From assembly GCF_046844695.1 (NCBI RefSeq), contig NZ_CP177354.1:2542001-2606000 (forward strand): a stretch of 64,000 bases of DNA, read 5' to 3'. Source of the stretch: Pokkaliibacter plantistimulans. Its GTDB lineage: Bacteria; Pseudomonadota; Gammaproteobacteria; Pseudomonadales; Balneatricaceae. Below, piece after piece: positions 52,224 to 59,677 of this stretch; the first letter of the stretch is position 1, and every line of letters begins with the position of its first letter. A model generated the notes under the pieces. That model was not told the DNA's origin. It did not search any database and was given only the letters and a program-made list of their open reading frames with translations. The position numbers and the translations under genes are program-made.

Positions 52224-52250
52224 CAACGGCGTCCATAATGGACGCCGTTG
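52224..52250. terminator. Perfect 12-bp hairpin after the Tim44-like gene
   Basis: CAACGGCGTCCA (52224-52235) and TGGACGCCGTTG (52239-52250) form a 12-bp stem with a three-base loop, 25 bases after the stop. The following bases are TTGTATC on the plus strand and CTATTTC on the minus strand, so it may act for both converging transcripts. Confidence 0.7.
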
Positions 52251-52269
52251 TTGTATCAGGAGGCATGAC

Positions 52270-52293
52270 GGGCTGTTTAATAGCCCTTTTTAT
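52270..52293 (+). terminator. Second terminator in the Tim44-like/yaaA gap
   Basis: GGGCT (52270-52274) pairs with AGCCC (52282-52286), followed by TTTTTATT. The stem is short, but the T run is good. It abuts the 3' end of yaaA on the other strand. Confidence 0.6.
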
Positions 52294-53069
52294 TCCGCCC
52301 CTTCCTCACGCAGAAACACCCAGGTATCCCCTTTGGATTGCTCCTCGCTGAAGTAATAGCCTTTATAGTCAAAGTCTTTCAGCGCTTCAGCAGTGGCGGG
52401 TTGCTGATCGATCATATAGCGCACCATCATGCCGCGCGCTTTTTTAGCGTAAAAACTGATGATCTTGTACTGACCATTCTTGGCATCCTTGAATACCGGC
52501 GTGATCAGGCGTCCATTCAGTTTCCTGGTGTTGACCGCCTTGAAATACTCGGTGGAGGCCAGATTCACCAGCGTCGAATCGCCTTGTTGTGCGAGCAGCT
52601 GATTGAGCTCCTGCGTCAGCTTATCTCCCCAGAAACTATACAGATCTTTGCCACGACGATTGGCAAACCGGGTACCCATCTCCAGACGGTAGGGCTGCAT
52701 CAGGTCCAGCGGCCGCAACAAGCCATACAGGCCGGAAAGAATGCGCAGGTGTTCCTGTGCATAGTCAAGTTGTGGCTCATCCAGTGTCCCCGCATCCAGG
52801 CCGAGGTAAACGTCACCTTTGAATGCCAGCACAGCCTGTTTGGCGTTGTCAGGAGTGAAGTCGGGTTGCCATGCAGCAAAGCGCGATGCATTCAGGGAGG
52901 ACAGGTTGTCACTCAGGCTCATCAGGGAGGCAACTTGTTGTGGAGAAAGCTCTCGCAGCTGTTCGATCAGCTCAGCTGAGTCATCCACAAAATCGGGCAG
53001 GGTGTAACGTGAAGTGCTGCTTGGTGTCTCGAAGTCCAGAGTCTTGGCAGGGGAAATCACAGCAAGCAT
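52290..53069 (-). CDS. yaaA: Peroxide stress protein YaaA
   Basis: YaaA (DUF328/UPF0246) limits free iron and DNA damage during peroxide stress. The 259-residue protein has the family start MLAVISPAKTLDFETPS, the middle segment FKGDVYLGLDAGTLDE, LSGLYGLLRPLDLMQPYRLE and the C-terminal ISFYAKKARGMMVRYMI. The length is normal (E. coli 258). It converges with the Tim44-like gene and is a single-gene unit. Confidence 0.96.
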   Translation of the reverse strand: MLAVISPAKTLDFETPSSTSRYTLPDFVDDSAELIEQLRELSPQQVASLMSLSDNLSSLNASRFAAWQPDFTPDNAKQAVLAFKGDVYLGLDAGTLDEPQLDYAQEHLRILSGLYGLLRPLDLMQPYRLEMGTRFANRRGKDLYSFWGDKLTQELNQLLAQQGDSTLVNLASTEYFKAVNTRKLNGRLITPVFKDAKNGQYKIISFYAKKARGMMVRYMIDQQPATAEALKDFDYKGYYFSEEQSKGDTWVFLREEGAE

Positions 53070-53200
53070 GGGGATTCCTTATTCAGTCAGGTGTGCTGGC
53101 CAGTGCGGGCCGCTGTTATCGATAGCTAAACTGAGCGGGAGTCTACCCAAGGGATGGGTAAAAGACTAATTGGGTCTGCCTATGGTGGTAGTAGCTAACG

Positions 53201-53233
53201 TCAGCAGCCTGTTTTTAACCAACAGGCTGCTGA
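53201..53233 (-). terminator. Perfect 13-bp hairpin after hutF
   Basis: TCAGCAGCCTGTT (53201-53213) pairs exactly with AACAGGCTGCTGA (53221-53233) across a seven-base loop. It starts 24 bases beyond the hutF stop on the minus strand. No clear T run follows in the direction of hutF transcription. Confidence 0.65.
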
Positions 53234-53257
53234 TCGGTGGGCTGTGGTGTGTATTTA

Positions 53258-54625
53258 TCAGCTGAAAAGCTTGCGCAAAGTGACCGTGAAGCGTTCAGCC
53301 GCCTGCTCCTCCAGCACATGGTGACCATCACGCACCTGCCATTTTCCGCCCACCATCACATCGCGAATCTGGCGGCTGTTCCCCGCAAATAGCCAGCGGT
53401 TGAGCACGTCATCCGGTTGGCTGCTGGCGATAAAAGGAGCCTGTCCATCGATTACTAGCCAGTCGGCACGGTAGCCAGCCTCCAGCCTGCCAATCGGCTG
53501 CCCGAGTGCTTGAGCACCGCCTTGCAGTGCGCCCTGGTAGAGGTAGTCAGCGACGTGTTTTTGTTGAGGGTGGGTAAGACGATTGCGCTTCTGATCCCGC
53601 AGACGCTGTCCGTATTCCAGCCAGCGCAATTCTTCCATCATGCTGACGCTGACATGGCTGTCACTGCCGATGCCGAATTGTCCGCCCGTAGCGAGATATT
53701 CAGTAGCCGGGAAAATACCGTCGCCGAGATTGGCTTCGGTGGTAATGCACAGGCCAGCAATCGCCTGCGAGGTGGCCAGGCGTCTGCACTCTTCATCATT
53801 CAGATGAGTCGCGTGTACCAGACACCAGCGCTGATCGACCGCCGTGTTATTGAGCAGCCATTCGACAGGGCGCTGACCACTCCAGCTCAGACAATCGTTG
53901 ACCTCTTTCATCTGCTCGGCAATGTGAATATGTACCGGCAGACTTGTATCGGGGAAATGATTGAGTAGCGAATGCAACTGATCCGGTGTTACCGCCCGCA
54001 GTGAGTGGAAGCACAGGCCGGTACGCTGCAAAGGCTGTCTGGTCAGCTGATCACTCAACTGGTTCAGCAATGCGCTGTAGCTGTCGATACTGTTGATAAA
54101 GCGACGCTGGCCTTCCATCGGTGACTGGCCACCAAAGCCGGAATGGGCATACATCACGGGCAGGAGCGTCAGACCTATGCCGGTTTGCGCTGCAGCCTCA
54201 CTGATACGCAAGCCCAGTTCGGCGGGGTTGGTGTATGGCTGGCCATGGATGTCGTGGTGCAGATAATGAAACTCGGCCACGCTGGTGTAGCCGGCCTTGA
54301 GCATTTCGATGTAAAGCTGGGTGGCAATAGCGGATACGTCTTCTGGTTGCATATTGCCCAGCATGCGGTACATCAGATCACGCCATGTCCAGAAGCTGTC
54401 CTGCGGATTGCCCGCTACTTCGGCAAGACCTGCCATGGCACGCTGAAAGGCGTGGGAGTGCAGGTTTGGCATGCCCGGAAGCAGTGGTCCACAGAGATGC
54501 TCTGCACCGTCAGCGCTGGTATTGACCTCGATGTGCTCGATCATACCCTGTGATGAAACGGTGATACGTACGTTGGAAGCCCAGCCTTCAGGCAACAGGG
54601 CAAGATCGGAAAAGTAGACAGCCAT
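53258..54625 (-). CDS. hutF: Formimidoylglutamate deiminase HutF
   Basis: HutF converts N-formimino-L-glutamate to N-formyl-L-glutamate and ammonia in the five-step histidine pathway. The ATG at 54625 has AGAAGG eight bases upstream and gives 455 residues; a TTG at 54631 is too close to it. Amidohydrolase metal motifs are present: NLHSHAFQRAMAG near the N terminus, HIHIAEQMKEVND, CLVHATHL and FGIGSDSHVSVSM with the metal Asp. It is divergent from hutC, with a shared operator region. HutG, the next enzyme, is encoded at 61252. Confidence 0.95.
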   Translation of the reverse strand: MAVYFSDLALLPEGWASNVRITVSSQGMIEHIEVNTSADGAEHLCGPLLPGMPNLHSHAFQRAMAGLAEVAGNPQDSFWTWRDLMYRMLGNMQPEDVSAIATQLYIEMLKAGYTSVAEFHYLHHDIHGQPYTNPAELGLRISEAAAQTGIGLTLLPVMYAHSGFGGQSPMEGQRRFINSIDSYSALLNQLSDQLTRQPLQRTGLCFHSLRAVTPDQLHSLLNHFPDTSLPVHIHIAEQMKEVNDCLSWSGQRPVEWLLNNTAVDQRWCLVHATHLNDEECRRLATSQAIAGLCITTEANLGDGIFPATEYLATGGQFGIGSDSHVSVSMMEELRWLEYGQRLRDQKRNRLTHPQQKHVADYLYQGALQGGAQALGQPIGRLEAGYRADWLVIDGQAPFIASSQPDDVLNRWLFAGNSRQIRDVMVGGKWQVRDGHHVLEEQAAERFTVTLRKLFS

Positions 54626-54818
54626 GGCCAATGCCTTCTAGATTGAATGCAGTTTTGTCAGGTGAAGACGGGCGGGGAGGCTGCGCAGGCCTTGAGGCAG
54701 GATAGCTGCACACAAGCCACACCGCGGAAATGTCCTGCTTCTCACTGCCACTACGTCTGTGCAGAGTGTGGTGTACAGAGCAGTATGGCCGACACCTGAG
54801 TAGGGTTGAGAAAGTGTG

Positions 54819-54846
54819 TTGTATATACATATATATACGTTATAGT
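54819..54846 (+). promoter_or_regulatory. hutC promoter with overlapping HutC operator
   Basis: TGTATATACA (54820-54829) is a perfect 10-base palindrome. It fits the GTNTANAC core of HutC-subfamily GntR operators. It overlaps a -35-like TTGTAT (54819-54824), with -10 TATAGT (54841-54846) 16 bases further. The site lies in the hutF/hutC divergent gap, so one repressor could control both. The same palindrome recurs at 56603. Confidence 0.72.
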
Positions 54847-54896
54847 GGGGCAAATCAATTTATCCCTGATGCCCGTGCTTTGCAGGAGAACAATGG

Positions 54897-55673
54897 GTGA
54901 GTAGAGATCTAGGTCAGGATGTTTCCGAGTCATCAACAGCAGCCGAGGGACTGGGGCAGAACGGCCCGGCACCTCTGTATATGCAGGTCAAACAGATGAT
55001 TCTCGGCCAGATCCGCAATGGCAACTGGCCACCACATCACCGGGTGCCATCCGAAAGTGAGCTGGTCAAGGAGCTGGGTTTCAGCCGGATGACCATCAAC
55101 CGTGCGCTGCGCGAGCTGACGGTGGATGGTCATCTGGTCAGAATGCAGGGTGTCGGAACCTTCGTCGCTGAAGCCAAAGGGCATTCTGCACTGTTCGAAG
55201 TGCATAACATTGCTGATGAAATCGCCGCACGCCGTCATCGCCACCATGCTGAAATCATCAAGATGGAGCGCGGTAGCGCAACGACTGAGCAAGCCATTGC
55301 TCTGGGGATTCGTGAGGGAGCACCGGTGTTTCATTCGGTAATCGTGCATTACGACAACGATGAAGCCATTCAGATTGAAGATCGCTACGTCAACCCTGAG
55401 CTGGTCCCGGACTACCTGCAGCAGGACTTCTCCCGGCAGACTCCGTTTACCTATCTCAGTCAGATCGCGCCTCTGACCGAAGGAGAGCATGTGGTTGAGG
55501 CTGTGCTGGCGGCGCCCTGGGAACAGCAGCTGTTGCATATCAGCGCCACCGAGCCCTGTTTGCTGATTCGTCGCCGCACCTGGTCGCAGCGAAGGGTGGT
55601 GACGTCTGCACGCCTGCTCTATCCCGGCACGCGCCATCGTCTGGAAGGTCACTTCAAGCAAGGGGATTCGTGA
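54897..55673 (+). CDS. hutC: Histidine utilisation repressor HutC
   Basis: HutC is a GntR-family repressor that responds to urocanate. The 258-residue protein starts at a GTG with AGGAG nine bases upstream. Residues 1-25 are a non-conserved tail, 27-95 the winged helix (APLYMQVKQMILGQIRNGNW, SRMTINRALRELTVDGHL), and 110-250 the UTRA effector domain (RYVNPELVPDYLQQDFS). It is the first gene of hutC-hutD, and operators for it are seen before hutC and before the ABC transporter. Confidence 0.95.
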   Translation: MSRDLGQDVSESSTAAEGLGQNGPAPLYMQVKQMILGQIRNGNWPPHHRVPSESELVKELGFSRMTINRALRELTVDGHLVRMQGVGTFVAEAKGHSALFEVHNIADEIAARRHRHHAEIIKMERGSATTEQAIALGIREGAPVFHSVIVHYDNDEAIQIEDRYVNPELVPDYLQQDFSRQTPFTYLSQIAPLTEGEHVVEAVLAAPWEQQLLHISATEPCLLIRRRTWSQRRVVTSARLLYPGTRHRLEGHFKQGDS

Positions 55674-55742
55674 TATTCCATCCACCCGCATCAGGTCGCT
55701 GCCGCCAGTGACGACCGGAGTGTGCTTCTCACAGAGATCATA

Positions 55743-56354
55743 ATGAGCCAAGTCATCTACCTCCCTCTTGCCAGCTGTACCGTCATGCCCTGGAAAAACG
55801 GTGGCGGTACTACGACAGAAATCTTTCGTCGTGATGACCCTGCCGATAGCGGACGTTTCCTCTGGCGTATCTCGGTAGCTGATATCGGCGCTGCAGGCCC
55901 GTTTTCTGCCTTTGACGGTTATCGCCGGGTGATATCGGTGATTCAGGGAGAAGGCATGGTTCTGACCATCGATGGTGAAGACTCGCCGCCGCTGCATACA
56001 GGTCAGGCATGGCCGTTCTCTGGCGCCAGTGAAGTTGATTGCCGATTAATTGACGGGCCGGTTCGCGATCTCAATCTGATCTATGCGGAGGGGCAGGTGG
56101 TGGCGGATGTCTCCTGGCACCAGGGGGAGCGCTGGTATATGCAGGAGACCACTGAGGCCGATGTGTTGGTGGTGTTTGTGCAAAGTGGCAGTGTTGAACT
56201 GAGCCTGGCTGATACTGCCTGGTCATTGCAGCCTCTGGATACGCTGGTGGTGGAGCGGAGTGCCAGTCACGTTCCGTCTATGTTGAAACTGATAACGGCT
56301 GCAGCCAGTACGGTGTGCATAATGAAACTTGTTTTCCGTTCTGCGCCTGTCTGA
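55743..56354 (+). CDS. hutD: HutD-family protein
   Basis: HutD is a conserved cupin-like protein of hut operons. In Pseudomonas it has been proposed to act as a governor limiting hut expression. The ATG at 55743 fits the family (MSQVIYLPLASCTVMPWKNG) and gives 203 residues. Other conserved parts are GGGTTTEI, FLWRISVADIGAAGPFSAF and GYRRVISVIQGEGMVLTI. It follows hutC by 69 bases on the same strand. Confidence 0.93.
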   Translation: MSQVIYLPLASCTVMPWKNGGGTTTEIFRRDDPADSGRFLWRISVADIGAAGPFSAFDGYRRVISVIQGEGMVLTIDGEDSPPLHTGQAWPFSGASEVDCRLIDGPVRDLNLIYAEGQVVADVSWHQGERWYMQETTEADVLVVFVQSGSVELSLADTAWSLQPLDTLVVERSASHVPSMLKLITAAASTVCIMKLVFRSAPV

Positions 56355-56419
56355 GTTCTGTATTTTCTCTGCGCCATCGTGGTGCGTTTCTATCCTTTCA
56401 GTTCTACCTGTCGACTAGC

Positions 56420-56442
56420 CAGCCCGTTGTTGTGACGGGCTG
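56420..56442 (+). terminator. Hairpin downstream of hutD
   Basis: CAGCCCGT (56420-56427) pairs with ACGGGCTG (56435-56442) over a seven-base loop, 66 bases after the hutD stop. The bases that follow (CTTGCTCCTCGTTTTG) are only moderately T-rich. Confidence 0.55.
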
Positions 56443-56602
56443 CTTGCTCCTCGTTTTGCTCGTATCCAGCAGATTTCATTTTTACTGCCTTTTAATCAGG
56501 CAAAACGCATTTTTCAGGCACTGAAATCGAGCGTTTTTTCTGTTCGTTTTTGCTGATTGCCGTATTGCATCCGAACAAAAATCAACCTAGTATCGAGTCA
56601 AT

Positions 56603-56612
56603 TGTATATACA
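56603..56612 (+). promoter_or_regulatory. Second HutC operator, upstream of the ABC importer
   Basis: TGTATATACA, identical to the site before hutC, lies 144 bases ahead of the transporter gene and 10 bases after the -10-like TAGTAT. Two exact copies of a 10-base palindrome at the two places where a hut promoter is expected support one regulon. Confidence 0.72.
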
Positions 56613-56755
56613 GGTACTTATGTCTTGGACGCTAAGGTAAGCCTGCAGATACGAGATGCTGTCGCACGAAAACACGTCGGAGTACGTGACAACAAGATCT
56701 GGCTGATAAGGGACTGAGTCATCCGCAATAACTTCCCATTACTGTGAGGACGACG

Positions 56756-57748
56756 ATGAAAGCATCACCGATTAACCGGAAAGTACTCAAGGCCAGCTGT
56801 CTGGCGGTGGCCATGACCGGTGCCATGACCATGACACAGGCTGCCAGTGCTGATACCTGGTGTGGTTCTGGTAAGACCGTAAAGTTTGCAGGTATCAACT
56901 GGGAAAGTGGCATGTTCCTGACGGATCTGATGCAGACCGTGCTGGAGAAGGGCTACGGTTGCAGCACCGATGCGCTGCCCGGTAACTCCATTACCATGGA
57001 ACAGGCCCTGGCCAACAATGATATTCAGGTATTTGCGGAAGAGTGGATCGGTCGCAGTGATGCCTGGAACAAGGCCGCAGCAGCAGGCAAGGTGGTGGGT
57101 GTTGGCGCGCCAATCGTGGGTGCCACAGAAGGTTGGTATGTCCCCCGTTATCTGGTTGAGGGCGATGCCAAGCGCGGTATCAAAGCCAGCGCGCCTGACC
57201 TCAAGAGCATTGCCGACCTGTCACGTTATGTCAGTCTGTTTGCTGACCCCGAAGAACCCGGTAAAGGCCGCTTCTACAATTGCCCTGCAGGCTGGACCTG
57301 TGAGCTGGAAAACAGCGAGAAGCTCAAGGAATACAGTCTGGAAGACAAATTCGTGAACTTCCGCCCCGGTACCGGCCCGGCGCTGGATGCTGCCATTGCC
57401 TCCAGCTACAAGCGTGGCCAGCCCATCCTGTCTTACTACTGGTCACCTACTGCCATGCTCGGCAAGTACGATCTGGTGCAGTTGCAGGAAAAGCCTGAAG
57501 ACGTGAAGGAAATCAAGATTCAGGTGGGTGTGTCCAAGGCCTTCGAAGGTGAAGCGCCTGAACTGATTGATGTGCTGTCCAAGGTCAATGTGCCCATCGA
57601 CATGCTGAACAAAAGTCTGGCTCGCCAGACGGATGAAAAGCTCAGCAGTGCCGAACTTGCCAAGCTGTTCCTGAAGGAACATCCGGAAATCTGGAAGCAG
57701 TGGGTAAGTGCTGAAGCGGCGGACAAGATTACCGCTGCCGTGCAGTAA
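56756..57748 (+). CDS. Substrate-binding protein of a ProX/OpuAC-type ABC importer (HutX-like)
   Basis: The 330-residue protein starts at the ATG at 56756 (GAGGACGACG upstream). It has a signal peptide (about 1-33, ending AASA), then a periplasmic binding domain of the glycine-betaine/choline family (VKFAGINWESGMFLTDLMQ, PILSYYWSPTAMLGKYDLV). Two Cys near FYNCPAGWTCELEN could form a disulfide. Its place after a HutC operator and before permease and ATPase genes indicates uptake of histidine, as for HutX, rather than betaine. The substrate is inferred. Confidence 0.88.
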   Translation: MKASPINRKVLKASCLAVAMTGAMTMTQAASADTWCGSGKTVKFAGINWESGMFLTDLMQTVLEKGYGCSTDALPGNSITMEQALANNDIQVFAEEWIGRSDAWNKAAAAGKVVGVGAPIVGATEGWYVPRYLVEGDAKRGIKASAPDLKSIADLSRYVSLFADPEEPGKGRFYNCPAGWTCELENSEKLKEYSLEDKFVNFRPGTGPALDAAIASSYKRGQPILSYYWSPTAMLGKYDLVQLQEKPEDVKEIKIQVGVSKAFEGEAPELIDVLSKVNVPIDMLNKSLARQTDEKLSSAELAKLFLKEHPEIWKQWVSAEAADKITAAVQ

Positions 57749-57863
57749 GCTTGACCATGTGAGGAGCCGGGTGGTGCTGATACCGCACCACCTGAGCTGC
57801 TGCGATTGCATATCGTTGCCAGAGCCGCCACCGTGATGGCGGCAGGCACGAGGGAGTACGCCG

Positions 57864-58709
57864 ATGTTTCCAAAGAACCTTACCTTTTCGATGGCCGATG
57901 GCATCAACAATTTTGTTGACTGGCTGGTCATGCGTTATGGCGATTCCCTGCGCCATGTTTCGGATTCCATTCTGAGTTTGATTGTTGGCCTTGAGGGATT
58001 GCTGCGTGCCATCCCCTGGTGGGCTTTTCTGATACTGGCGGGGGCATTGGCCTGGCATGCCAGCAAACGCTGGACACAAGTGGTGGTCGTGGTGGCCTTG
58101 CTGTATTTCGTCGGCGCCGTCGGCCTGTGGGACAAGCTGATGCAGACCCTGGCCCTGATGATGGTTGCCACCCTGCTATCAGTGGCGGTGGGTATACCGC
58201 TGGGGATTCTTTCGGCGGGCAATGATCGCTTTCGGACTGTGCTGCTGCCGATGCTCGACATCATGCAGACCATGCCCAGCTTCGTCTATCTGATCCCGGT
58301 GCTGATGCTGTTTGGTCTGGGCAAGGTGCCAGCGATTCTCGCCACCGTGATCTATGCAGCCCCGCCGTTGATTCGCCTGACTGACCTTGGTATCCGCCAG
58401 GTAGACAAAGAGGTGATGGAAGCGGTGACGTCTTTCGGTGCCAACCGCTGGCAGAAGCTGTTTGGTGTGCAGATTCCGCTCGCTCTGCCCAGCATCATGG
58501 CTGGTCTGAACCAGACGACCATGATGGCACTGTCGATGGTGGTGATTGCCTCGATGATCGGCGCCCGTGGTCTGGGTGAGGACGTCCTGATCGGTATTCA
58601 GACCCTGGATGTCGGCAAAGGGCTGGAAGCGGGGCTGGCCATCGTTATTCTCGCTGTAGTGATTGACCGTATTACCCAGGCCTATGGCAAGCCACGTCAT
58701 CACCTGTGA
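57864..58709 (+). CDS. ABC importer permease (ProW/HutW-like)
   Basis: This is the inner-membrane permease of the importer. The 281-residue protein has about six membrane helices and the EAA loop EAVTSFGANRWQKLFGVQIP that contacts the ATPase. Other ProW-type sequences are MQTMPSFVYLIPVLMLFGLG and TTMMALSMVVIASMIGARGL. GAGGGAG precedes the ATG. The ATPase gene follows after 10 bases, and the three form one operon with hutX. Confidence 0.92.
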   Translation: MFPKNLTFSMADGINNFVDWLVMRYGDSLRHVSDSILSLIVGLEGLLRAIPWWAFLILAGALAWHASKRWTQVVVVVALLYFVGAVGLWDKLMQTLALMMVATLLSVAVGIPLGILSAGNDRFRTVLLPMLDIMQTMPSFVYLIPVLMLFGLGKVPAILATVIYAAPPLIRLTDLGIRQVDKEVMEAVTSFGANRWQKLFGVQIPLALPSIMAGLNQTTMMALSMVVIASMIGARGLGEDVLIGIQTLDVGKGLEAGLAIVILAVVIDRITQAYGKPRHHL

Positions 58710-58719
58710 GGGAAGGATC

Positions 58720-59580
58720 ATGAGCAAGATTGAAGTACGCAACGTCTATAAAGTATTCGGTCACCGTGCCAGCGAAGCCATGTCCATGATCCGCTCCGGT
58801 AGCAGCAAGGGTGATGTACTGGCTAAAACCGGCTGCACGATTGGCGTCAACAACCTGTCATTGCAGATCAACGCCGGAGAAATTTTCGTCATCATGGGCT
58901 TGTCCGGCTCGGGCAAGTCGACACTGGTACGTCATTTCAACCGGCTGATCGAACCCAGCAGTGGCGAAATACTGGTCGACGGGCAGGACGTGGTACAGCT
59001 GGACAAGAAGGCGCTGGAAAGCTTCCGGCGCAGCAAGATCAGCATGGTGTTTCAGAGTTTCGGTCTGCTACCGCATCGCACGGTATTGGATAACGTGGCC
59101 TATGGATTGCGCATCCGGGGTGAAGACAAGGACAAGTGCGACCAGCAGGCGCGTTACTGGATTGAAACGGTGGGGCTGAAGGGTTACGAGAGCCGCTATC
59201 CTGACCAGCTGTCGGGAGGGATGCGTCAGCGTGTGGGCCTGGCACGTGCACTGGCGGCGGATACCGAGATTATCCTGATGGATGAAGCCTTCAGCGCACT
59301 GGATCCGCTGATTCGAGCTGATATGCAGGATCAGCTGCTCGAATTGCAGAAGAACCTGCACAAAACCATCGTCTTTATTACCCATGATCTGGATGAGGCC
59401 ATCCGTATCGGTAATCGTATCGCCATACTCAAGGATGGCGCCCTGATTCAGGTCGGCACGCCGGATGAAATCCTGCATCAGCCCGCTGACGACTACGTCA
59501 ATCGCTTTGTACAGCGTCATGTCACTCGTCTGTCTGAAGCGGCACCTGCCAGTGCCGATAATCTGGCAGTGCCTGCCTGA
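58720..59580 (+). CDS. ABC importer ATP-binding protein (ProV/HutV-like)
   Basis: This is the ATPase that powers the importer. The ATG at 58720 has AGGGAAGG upstream and gives 286 residues. It shows Walker A GLSGSGKST, the Q-loop FQSFGLLPHRTVLDNVAYG, signature LSGGMRQRVGLARAL and Walker B EIILMDEAFSALDP. There is a ProV-type N-terminal extension (VYKVFGHRASEAMSMIRSG). Regulatory CBS domains found at the C terminus of ProV are absent. A strong terminator follows. Confidence 0.93.
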   Translation: MSKIEVRNVYKVFGHRASEAMSMIRSGSSKGDVLAKTGCTIGVNNLSLQINAGEIFVIMGLSGSGKSTLVRHFNRLIEPSSGEILVDGQDVVQLDKKALESFRRSKISMVFQSFGLLPHRTVLDNVAYGLRIRGEDKDKCDQQARYWIETVGLKGYESRYPDQLSGGMRQRVGLARALAADTEIILMDEAFSALDPLIRADMQDQLLELQKNLHKTIVFITHDLDEAIRIGNRIAILKDGALIQVGTPDEILHQPADDYVNRFVQRHVTRLSEAAPASADNLAVPA

Positions 59581-59616
59581 AACTGTTTCAGGCAGGCATC
59601 GAAGCCTTTTCTGGTA

Positions 59617-59656
59617 GCCGCTGCTCACCGCTGAGCAGCGGCGTTTTCTTCGCTTT
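59617..59656 (+). terminator. Intrinsic terminator between hutV and the HutH-like gene
   Basis: GCCGCTGCTCA (59617-59627) and TGAGCAGCGGC (59632-59642) form an 11-bp perfect stem with a CCGC loop, followed by GTTTTCTTCGCTTTTTC. It would end most importer transcripts before the HutH-like gene. No separate promoter for that gene was recognised in the 35 bases remaining. Confidence 0.85.
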
Positions 59657-59677
59657 TTCAACGGAGCAGTCAGCGAA

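Larger units (their letters stand above)
56355..56755. other. Intergenic region between hutD and hutX
   Basis: No gene is supported in these 401 bases. It holds a hairpin at 56420-56442, a probable HutC operator at 56603-56612, and a weak promoter candidate TTGCAT (56565-56570) and TAGTAT (56588-56593) with a 17-base spacer just upstream of the operator. The AT content is higher than in the flanking genes. It probably separates the hutCD transcript from a HutC-regulated importer transcript. Confidence 0.6.

Noticed and set aside
54933..55997. 354-residue minus-strand frame opposite hutC and hutD
   Set aside because: It is antisense to two clear genes and spans their intergenic gap, with no recognised domain.
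58720..59580. Glycine betaine rather than histidine importer
   Set aside because: The protein family is ProV/W/X, but the HutC operator and hut neighbours favour a hut role; the substrate remains inferred and is not excluded.
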